DNA of 64,000 bases from NCBI GenBank assembly GCA_964353865.1, contig CAYGXJ010000040.1, forward strand, positions 40,639 through 104,638, written 5' to 3'. The notes under the pieces are model-generated. The model made no database searches. It had not been told where the DNA came from and saw nothing but the letters and a program-made list of their open reading frames with translations. Of the stretch, positions 58,037-64,000 are shown piece after piece (the first letter of the stretch is position 1; each line of letters opens with the position of its first letter). A program made the position numbers and the translations under genes. This stretch comes from RBG-16-64-43 sp964353865 (GTDB lineage Bacteria > Chloroflexota > Anaerolineae > Anaerolineales > RBG-16-64-43).

Positions 58037-58939
58037 TCAGTTGTGTATCGGCACCAGCATGACCGGCACTGAGGTGCGGCTGGCAACTTTAGGCGGAACG
58101 CTGCGCGCCCAAAATGCCTGAGTGCCAAGAGTCCCATGCACTGCCATGACGATCAACCCGGCACGCGCGCGCTCAGCGGCCCGTACGATTTCTGTCGCCG
58201 GGTCCCCGCGTGCGCTCTCAACTGTGACCTTAATGTTGGGGGAGGGGAGCGACTTGGCCTGCCCCTGCAAATAAGTCTCGGCGGCTGCCTGGTCGAGGTC
58301 GAGCGCGGCGCGCATCGCACCCGGGAGCAGGCGGGCCGTGGCGGCCTGGTGCCCGGCTAGAGTCTCCGCGGTCGGGACAACCGTCATCAGGTGCAGGGAC
58401 GCACCGCACGGGCGGGCCAACTGGGCGGCAATCGGCAGAGCCCGTGCATGCTCGGGGTCCGTGTCGAGTGGAACGAGAATGGTCGAGCACAATAGATCAT
58501 CGCTCGGAGCCGGCGCTTCCGGCTGGACGAGCAGCACCGGCGTTGCTCCCAGGGCGATCACCTGTTGGGCGATTGACCCGAAAAGCACGTCGCGCGGCCC
58601 GGGGCGGCCGTGAGGGCACATCACGATCAGGTCCGGTTGGAACTCATGCGTGTGCTCGACGATGCTGCGCGCCACATCGGTGACGGCTGCGGTGTGTACA
58701 TGGGTTTGCACCTTCACCTGGCCGGGCAGCGACTCGCGCGCCACGCGTTCGAGGTAGGCGGCCGCTTCGGGGACGGTTGTCAGGTGCCGCTCGTGGTGTA
58801 TCTGCTGCGGCGGGTCCTTCTCGATGACGTGCACCAGGGTCAGCGAGGATCCGAGCTTCGCGGCGAGGGTCGCCGCCACAGGCAAGGCGGCCTCCGCCAG
58901 GCGCGACCCATCCAGGGGGACCAGGATATGCTGGAACAT
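58037..58939 (-). CDS. Tandem universal stress protein (two UspA domains)
   Basis: 300 residues with two UspA domains. Domain 1 (1-145): ILVPLDGSRLAEAALPVA, VMCPHGRPGPRDVLFGSIAQQVI, TPVLLVQPE. Domain 2 (about 150-300): ILVPLDTDPEHARALPIA, VMAVHGTLGTQAFWARSVPPKVASRTSVPVMLVP. The first carries the G-x2-G-x9-GS-type ATP loop; the second is degenerate. The start is 4 bases behind the mntH stop, so it is co-expressed with the metal transporter, a common pairing in bacteria. Confidence 0.9.
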   Translation of the reverse strand: MFQHILVPLDGSRLAEAALPVAATLAAKLGSSLTLVHVIEKDPPQQIHHERHLTTVPEAAAYLERVARESLPGQVKVQTHVHTAAVTDVARSIVEHTHEFQPDLIVMCPHGRPGPRDVLFGSIAQQVIALGATPVLLVQPEAPAPSDDLLCSTILVPLDTDPEHARALPIAAQLARPCGASLHLMTVVPTAETLAGHQAATARLLPGAMRAALDLDQAAAETYLQGQAKSLPSPNIKVTVESARGDPATEIVRAAERARAGLIVMAVHGTLGTQAFWARSVPPKVASRTSVPVMLVPIHN

Positions 58940-58943
58940 CGCC

Positions 58944-60257
58944 TCACCTCCCCCACAACGTCTGATAGATCAAGAACGCGTTGAGCGCGACGATGAGGGC
59001 CGCGGCCGCCGAGGCAGCGGCCGTCGTCAGGCGACCGTTGACCAATGGACCCATGATCTGCTTGCTGCGGGTGAACTGGACGAGCGGGATAACGGCAAAC
59101 GGCAACCCGAAGCTCAACATCACCTGGCTGATCACCAGCGTGCGCGTGGGGTCGAGCCCGCTGGCGATGACGATGAGCGATGGCAGCATCGTCACCAGGC
59201 GCCGCAGCCAGGGCGGTATGTGGCGGTGCAGAAAGCCCTGCATGATGACCTGCCCGGCCATTGTTCCCACCGAAGCCGACGACAGCCCGGCCGCCAGAAG
59301 CGAAATCCCAAAGACCCAGCTCGCGGCCGACCCGAGCAGCGGCTCGAGGGTGCGGTAGGCCTCCTCGATCGAGGCGACCTGCGTCAAACCCTTGTAGAAG
59401 AAGGTGGAGGCGGCCATGATCAGCATCGCGATGTTGATCAGCCCCGCCAGACCCATCGCCAGCAGAACGTCGACAATCTCGTAGCGCAGCAGACGGCGCT
59501 GCTCGGGTGCATTCCGCGCAACGATGCGACCCTGCATCAGCGCCGAGTGCAGATAGATCGCATGCGGCATGACCGTCGCCCCGAGTATCCCGCAGGCCAA
59601 TAGCACGCTCTCCGTGCCTTGGAATTGGGGTAAAACGGCATGCTTGAGCACCAACCCCCACGCCGGTTTGTCGAGGACGGTTTCAATGAGATAACTCACC
59701 GCAACGACGCCCACCAGAACGGAGATCACGGCCTCGATTGGGCGGAAGCCATAGTGCTCCAGGCTGAGGATGATGAAGGTGGCCGCGGCCGTCAGTAATC
59801 CCGCCAGCCACAGGGGGATCCCGAAAAGCAAGTTGAACCCGATTGCCGCGCCCAGGAACTCGGCCAGGTCGGTGGCCATGGCCACGATTTCCATGATGCT
59901 CCACATCACGAGGACCAGCCAGCGCGGGTACCGCTCGCGGCAGTGTTCCGCCAGGTTGGTGCCGGTGGCGATCCCGAGCTTGGCCGAGAGGGTTTGGATG
60001 AGCATCGCCAACAGATTTGAGGCGACCACGACCCACAGCAGGAGGTAGCCGAAGCGCGCGCCCGCTTGAATGTTGGTCGCGTAATTGCCGGGGTCCATGT
60101 AGGCAACGCTGGCCACGAAGGCGGGGCCGAGGAACGGCATCAGGCGTGCGAGGCGTCCCTTGCCGGAGGATCCGGAGAGGATATCGGTGGCTGCCTGGCG
60201 CGTGCCGCGATCACCGGCCAGGCTGCTGCGGTCAGAGTGACTCTTGTCCCGGGGCAT
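58944..60257 (-). CDS. mntH: NRAMP-family divalent metal transporter
   Basis: A 437-residue, 11-TM transporter: the metal-site motif VAYMDPGNYATN (about residues 51-62) in TM1, TNLAEHCRERYPRW, GILGATVMPHAIYLHSALMQGRI (TM6 region) and SSASVGTMAGQVIMQGFL all match MntH, which imports Mn(II) or Fe(II) with protons. The N-terminal 36 residues are hydrophilic. No metal-responsive operator was recognised upstream. Confidence 0.93.
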   Translation of the reverse strand: MPRDKSHSDRSSLAGDRGTRQAATDILSGSSGKGRLARLMPFLGPAFVASVAYMDPGNYATNIQAGARFGYLLLWVVVASNLLAMLIQTLSAKLGIATGTNLAEHCRERYPRWLVLVMWSIMEIVAMATDLAEFLGAAIGFNLLFGIPLWLAGLLTAAATFIILSLEHYGFRPIEAVISVLVGVVAVSYLIETVLDKPAWGLVLKHAVLPQFQGTESVLLACGILGATVMPHAIYLHSALMQGRIVARNAPEQRRLLRYEIVDVLLAMGLAGLINIAMLIMAASTFFYKGLTQVASIEEAYRTLEPLLGSAASWVFGISLLAAGLSSASVGTMAGQVIMQGFLHRHIPPWLRRLVTMLPSLIVIASGLDPTRTLVISQVMLSFGLPFAVIPLVQFTRSKQIMGPLVNGRLTTAAASAAAALIVALNAFLIYQTLWGR

Positions 60258-60351
60258 GATCGCTCAACTCTGTCACGTGCAGCACGGGATTTCGGATGAG
60301 TTTACCACCGAGCCCTGGCGCTCGGATTGAGCGCAGGCTACCCGGCCGCTC

Positions 60352-62094
60352 TCACTCTGGGTGAGCGAGGCGAACGGGCATGGCCAGCCGCTGGGCGGTG
60401 CGGAAGAGGGCGCCGCCTCCACTTTCGGCGCGGACGAGCGCAGCCAGGACGGCGGGCAGAGCCGAGGTGCCCGGGTAGATCAGGTAACGCGGCGACCAGA
60501 CGGGGTGGAACTTCTCCTTGAACGCGTGCAGCCCCTTGAAGTTGTAGAACTGATTGAGGCGATTGTAGATGAAGTGCAGCGCCCTCTCGAGGGCCGGGTC
60601 GCTGGGCATCTCACCGATGCCGGCCAGCCCGGAGAGCCCAAGGTTGAGGCGAGGGTAACCCTGATCGCGGGCCCAGTAGATCAGCGTGACCAGCAGCAAC
60701 TCCATCGTGCCGGGCTCGGCATCCATCCGCCGGCGCATCAGGTCGATCGCCAACTCGAGTTCTTGGTACTCGGGCGCCGCGCTGACGAAGGCGGTGACGC
60801 GTCCGCGCGGATCGCGAACTGTAGCCACAAGGCTCTGGCGGATGTAGTCGTCATCGAAACGCCCCACGGCGAATCCCATTTCGCTCGAATGGCGCGCCGA
60901 CAGCCAGGCATCGCTGATCTCGTGAAGTTCCGCGAGCAGGGCGCCGGCAATCGGCGGTGTGTTGACCGCGGCAGTGTGTTGCAGGCGCTGCATGCGATTG
61001 ATCTGTGTGCGCAGCGGCTTGTTGGCATTCCCCTCAAGACGGAAGGGGTCGACCTCCACAATGGCTTCGTGGCCGATGCACACGGCCTCCAGCCCGCAGC
61101 GCGCAAACAGCGGAAGGTAGTCGGGCAGGGTCTGGTAGAAAGCGGGGAGCCAGCCGTTGCGGGAGGCAACGTCGCAGAAGCGGCGGATGGCCTCCTCGGC
61201 TTGGGCCGGTGGGGCAATGGGATCGCCGAGCGCGAGGGCCACGCCCCGCCGCGGAACGTAAGCCACGAGCCAATCCGCATCAAACAAGTAGGTCTTGTCG
61301 TCGAAGAGGGTGAAGCGTGCGAGAGAGGTGCGCCCATGGGCCGCGACAATCCGACCGGCGCGCTCGCGCTCCGCGGACGTGGCGGGTGCCCGCACCAGGA
61401 CCGGTTGAACGAGCATGAGCAGGGCGTAGCCGATGGTCACGGCGCCGACAACGTAGATCGAATCGGCGAAGTACTTCCCCAGGCTGGAGATTGGCTCGAG
61501 GCCGGGGTCGTAGAACTGGGTGAACATGACCAGGGTCTGCTCAATCGCCAGCGGCAGGCTGAAACGGGTGCGGAACGCGTGCTCCATCAGGTAGAAGCCG
61601 GCCGAACCATAGACGAGGGTAAAAAGCACCGCAATGGCCAGGACCTGCAGGCCGCGGCGTCCCGAGGGAGCATCGGACCGGGCGTGAAAGAGGCGCCGCA
61701 ACGCAAGCAGCACGGCCATCAACAGCAGCCCGATGCCTGCTTCTTCGTAATCGAGACCCTTGAGGAGATGGCTGACCACGGAAACGGCGAGAAGGATCAG
61801 CGCGAAGAACCAGGCCACACGCTTGCGTCGCCACAGTTGGCTGGCTAAGAGCAGCAGCGCAAACCCGGCCAGGGTGGAGGTGAGCCGCCCGCCGTGACGG
61901 ACCTGCAGCGGCGAAAACTGCTCGAGCAGGACGAGGCGATGGGCGAAGGGGCGCGTGACGGATGAAAGCAGGTTGACGACCGCCATGGCGGCCACCAGGA
62001 GCGCGCTCCAGCGGACGCTCCACTTTTCGAGGCGAGGCGAGCGCCAAGGCCGTGCGGGCGAACGTGCCTGGTCGATCTCGATGTCGGATTTCAT
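60352..62094 (-). CDS. MprF-like membrane protein with DUF2156/lysyltransferase C-terminal domain
   Basis: A 580-residue protein: 6-7 hydrophobic spans in residues 30-245, then a dual-GNAT-like cytoplasmic domain: DDKTYLFDADWLVAYVPRRGVALALGDPIAP (about 278-308), FYQTLPDYLPLFARCGLEAVCIGHEAIV, PLRTQINRMQRL, LDAW-like SDAWLSARHSSEMGF and YNRLNQFYNFKGLHAFKEKFHPVWSPRYLIYP (about 525-556). The last matches the phosphatidylglycerol lysyltransferase end. Likely transfers an aminoacyl group to lipid or flips such lipid, altering surface charge. The membrane part is shorter than full MprF. ATG 62094 is chosen over an upstream start. Confidence 0.82.
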   Translation of the reverse strand: MKSDIEIDQARSPARPWRSPRLEKWSVRWSALLVAAMAVVNLLSSVTRPFAHRLVLLEQFSPLQVRHGGRLTSTLAGFALLLLASQLWRRKRVAWFFALILLAVSVVSHLLKGLDYEEAGIGLLLMAVLLALRRLFHARSDAPSGRRGLQVLAIAVLFTLVYGSAGFYLMEHAFRTRFSLPLAIEQTLVMFTQFYDPGLEPISSLGKYFADSIYVVGAVTIGYALLMLVQPVLVRAPATSAERERAGRIVAAHGRTSLARFTLFDDKTYLFDADWLVAYVPRRGVALALGDPIAPPAQAEEAIRRFCDVASRNGWLPAFYQTLPDYLPLFARCGLEAVCIGHEAIVEVDPFRLEGNANKPLRTQINRMQRLQHTAAVNTPPIAGALLAELHEISDAWLSARHSSEMGFAVGRFDDDYIRQSLVATVRDPRGRVTAFVSAAPEYQELELAIDLMRRRMDAEPGTMELLLVTLIYWARDQGYPRLNLGLSGLAGIGEMPSDPALERALHFIYNRLNQFYNFKGLHAFKEKFHPVWSPRYLIYPGTSALPAVLAALVRAESGGGALFRTAQRLAMPVRLAHPE

Positions 62095-62300
62095 GGTAGG
62101 CCGTCTTGGAGTGCCAACGCAATTCGCGTGGGGGAAGTGGGCGGCGTCGGGCGGGCGCAAGTGGACATGCGACTCGAAGCGGGCCTGCTGTCATGGACCC
62201 GGGCTCTGACCGCAGGCGGCCGCCCGGCGATGGACGTAGGAAGATGTCTCATCGTGCGCGCACACTTCTCGCTACGGGTCCGTGAGCTTGGTTGTGTGGG

Positions 62301-62843
62301 TCATGGGTGTTGAGGTTTGGCAAGCGCGAGAATCTTCTTCAGGTCGAACGTCCCGGCCTGGCCCCAGCCTTTCTCGCCGCGCGCGACCTGCGGGCGAAAG
62401 GCCTGGTAAAGATCGAACGCAATTGGCTCAAGTTTCCGCGGCGCGTAAGCCTGAGCCAATGTCTGCATCGCCCCGCGCACATCGGGCAGCGCCTCGCCGA
62501 ACTTGCCCTCCAGGTAGCGCGTCACGGATTCGGGATCGATCGGATCATCGAGCACCACCGCGCGCAGCCCGGCCTGCGTGGCCTTGACAGGAATTGGCCG
62601 CCCGCACAGTTCCACCCAGCGATCCTCGCCGAGACCGGTCTTGGGCTTTGGTTTGCCGCCCGGCCTGGGCTCGGGTGCTTTGTATATGCCCAGCGAGCGC
62701 CCTTTGGATTGCGCGTTGAGCCCGGCCAGCGCCTTGCCGAGGGTCCGCGATGTGTCCCATTTGTAGCCCATACGCTCGGCGACAACCGCAGCCCACAACG
62801 TGAGCACCGGAGCGCGGTTGACCTTGACGGTTTGGACTGCCAT
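62301..62843 (-). CDS. Unrecognised soluble protein
   Basis: 180 residues: starts MAVQTVKVNRAPVLTLWAAV, then TLGKALAGLNAQSKGRSLGIYK, a Pro/Lys-rich linker, and a helical C-terminus with FDLYQAFRPQVARGEKGWGQ. I have no family name, but the lack of low complexity and the AGAAGG site 9 bases before ATG 62843 argue for a real gene. The open frame continues far upstream (to 63572) only as the shadow of pepF. The AGLNAQSKGRSLGIY block looks like a conserved signature worth searching. The function is unknown. Confidence 0.7.
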   Translation of the reverse strand: MAVQTVKVNRAPVLTLWAAVVAERMGYKWDTSRTLGKALAGLNAQSKGRSLGIYKAPEPRPGGKPKPKTGLGEDRWVELCGRPIPVKATQAGLRAVVLDDPIDPESVTRYLEGKFGEALPDVRGAMQTLAQAYAPRKLEPIAFDLYQAFRPQVARGEKGWGQAGTFDLKKILALAKPQHP

Positions 62844-63098
62844 GCTGATGGCCTTCTCTTGGCCCCATGATAGCGCAGAGGACCGGGTACGAGTCCCGGT
62901 CTCACCGGCCAGAGCCGAGACGCCCAATGCTGCCACCTGGGTTCCGGCGGCGCCGATCTCGCAGAGCTGGGTTTTCCTATCTCGCGGCTGGCGCGAGTGC
63001 GCTAGAATCGGCTCTTCGGCGCGAGTGTGTCGCCCCGGCGAGCACTGAGGGGCGTCATCGCGCGCCAAATCCAGATGCACGCTGCAAGGAGATCCACG

Positions 63099-64000
63099 AT
63101 GAGCGAGACGCCGACGGAGCAACTCCCGCACTGGAACCTGGCCAGCATCTTTCCCGGGCTCGAGAGTCCCGAATTCGAGCGGGGCATGGCCGAGCTCAAA
63201 GCCCACATCGATGCGTTGGACGCCACGATGGCGGAGCAGGGCATGCGGCGAGGGGCGGCCAAGCTGCGATCCTCGAAGGCCGTGGCCGCACGCGTGGGTG
63301 CTTACCTGGGCGCGATGAACGCCAATGCGATGGCCTTCGAGACGCTCAAGACCTACATCTTTGGCTTCGTCTCGACCGACTCGTTCAACACGCTTGCCCG
63401 CCGTCGTCTCTCGGAGTTGGAATTGCTGGGCGTTCAGCTCGAGACTCAGCAGACGCGCTTCACCGGCTGGCTGGGCGAGGCCCTGGCAGCCCCCGGTGCG
63501 CTGGAGCACCTGATCGAGACCTCCGCCCCGAGCCGCGAGCATGCCTTCTTCCTCAAAGAGACCCTTGCCCAAAGCCGCTACCTGATGTCGGAGGCCGAAG
63601 AAGACCTGACGGCCGAACTCCTGGTCACAGCGGGCAATGCCTGGGAGATACTGCAGAACACCGTGACCTCACAGGTGGCTGTGCCCTTCGCCGAGGTGGG
63701 CGAGCCGCAGGAGATGCCTGTGGCCGCACTGCAGAATCTCGTCCGCTACCATCCCGACGAAGGGGTGCGGCGGCGGGCGTTCGAGGCCGAGCTGCGTGCC
63801 TGGGAGAGGGTACGCGAGCCGTTGGCTGCATGCCTCAACAGCGTCAAGGGCACGGCCAACACGCTGGCCCGGCGGCGCGGCCGGCCGGACGCGCTGCACG
63901 CGGCGCTCGAGCAGGCGCGCCTCGAACGCGCCACGCTCGACACCATGATGAGCGTCATGCGCGAATCCTTCCCGATGTTCCGCCGCTACTTCGCGGCCAA
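63099..64000 (+). CDS. M3-family oligoendopeptidase F, N-terminal part (runs off window)
   Basis: About 300 residues are visible, open to the last base. LPHWNLASIFPGLESPEFERGM at the start, FLKETLAQSRYLMSEAEEDLTAEL, and ALQNLVRYHPDEGVRRRAFEAEL fit the N-terminal helical domain of PepF-type zinc metallopeptidases, which degrade short peptides in the cytoplasm. The HExxH site would lie beyond the window. AAGGAGA 7 bases before ATG 63099 fixes the start. Confidence 0.88.
   Translation, partial: MSETPTEQLPHWNLASIFPGLESPEFERGMAELKAHIDALDATMAEQGMRRGAAKLRSSKAVAARVGAYLGAMNANAMAFETLKTYIFGFVSTDSFNTLARRRLSELELLGVQLETQQTRFTGWLGEALAAPGALEHLIETSAPSREHAFFLKETLAQSRYLMSEAEEDLTAELLVTAGNAWEILQNTVTSQVAVPFAEVGEPQEMPVAALQNLVRYHPDEGVRRRAFEAELRAWERVREPLAACLNSVKGTANTLARRRGRPDALHAALEQARLERATLDTMMSVMRESFPMFRRYFAA

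Noticed and set aside
62844..63572. Minus-strand extension of the unrecognised protein
   Set aside because: It lies opposite the pepF gene and lacks protein-like composition.

Overview
The window is GC-rich bacterial chromosome with no rRNA, tRNA, CRISPR array, phage gene or transposase that I can see. The gene set (many Sec lipoproteins with Ser/Thr/Pro-rich linkers, DUF3786, a three-zinc-ribbon membrane protein, GH114, MsrPQ, ECF transporter, oligoendopeptidase F) and the dense palindromic intergenic repeats suggest a member of the Chloroflexota, probably an Anaerolineae-like lineage. This placement is inferred from gene content and style, not from a marker gene.

Layout. 0-12.8 kb, mostly plus strand: amino-acid permease, metallophosphoesterase, nucleotidyltransferase-like protein, galT, DUF3786, dodecin, small membrane protein, a lipid-kinase/acyltransferase pair, a GH114 lipoprotein, a DUF1295-DUF1475-TspO-like operon and a DUF1349-like lipoprotein. 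12.9-16.2 kb, minus strand: zinc-ribbon membrane protein, then msrP-msrQ. 16.5-22.9 kb, plus strand: a TetR regulator with a visible self-operator, two SDR enzymes, an AllH-like DUF2877 protein and a GH5 hydrolase, separated by palindromic repeats. 23.1-24.8 kb, minus strand: an ABC-2 exporter with a clear terminator.

25.2-32.5 kb is the most unusual stretch: five tightly packed plus-strand genes (Mrr-like nuclease carrying a signal-peptide N-terminus, a 69-aa protein, a DUF6361-like protein, a double-HKD phospholipase-D-like protein and a 1,090-aa SNF2-like helicase). They look like a defence operon. It is followed by a lipoprotein and a HEPN/MNT toxin-antitoxin pair with a leaderless promoter-operator.

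34.7-45.4 kb, minus strand: a nine-gene catabolic operon under an IclR regulator (IolD-like TPP enzyme, two-subunit transketolase, RpiB/LacAB-like isomerase, Gfo/Idh/MocA oxidoreductase, two GPH-family symporters, FAD oxidoreductase). It is bracketed by two diverged direct repeats (34.4-34.6 and 46.0-46.2 kb) and two copies of the same lipoprotein gene, the second one decapitated. The copies differ by presence or absence of the HEPN/MNT module.

46.3-50.4 kb, plus strand: a complete ECF vitamin/metabolite importer (S, T, A, A) translationally coupled to a PfkB kinase. 51.1-52.8 kb: a saccharopine-dehydrogenase-like protein fused in frame to a cupin. 53.1-57.9 kb: a MacB/FtsX-type ABC system with lipoproteins, then a YceI lipoprotein. 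58.0-62.8 kb, minus strand: mntH-uspA, an MprF-like membrane protein and an unrecognised protein. The window ends inside an M3 oligopeptidase gene.
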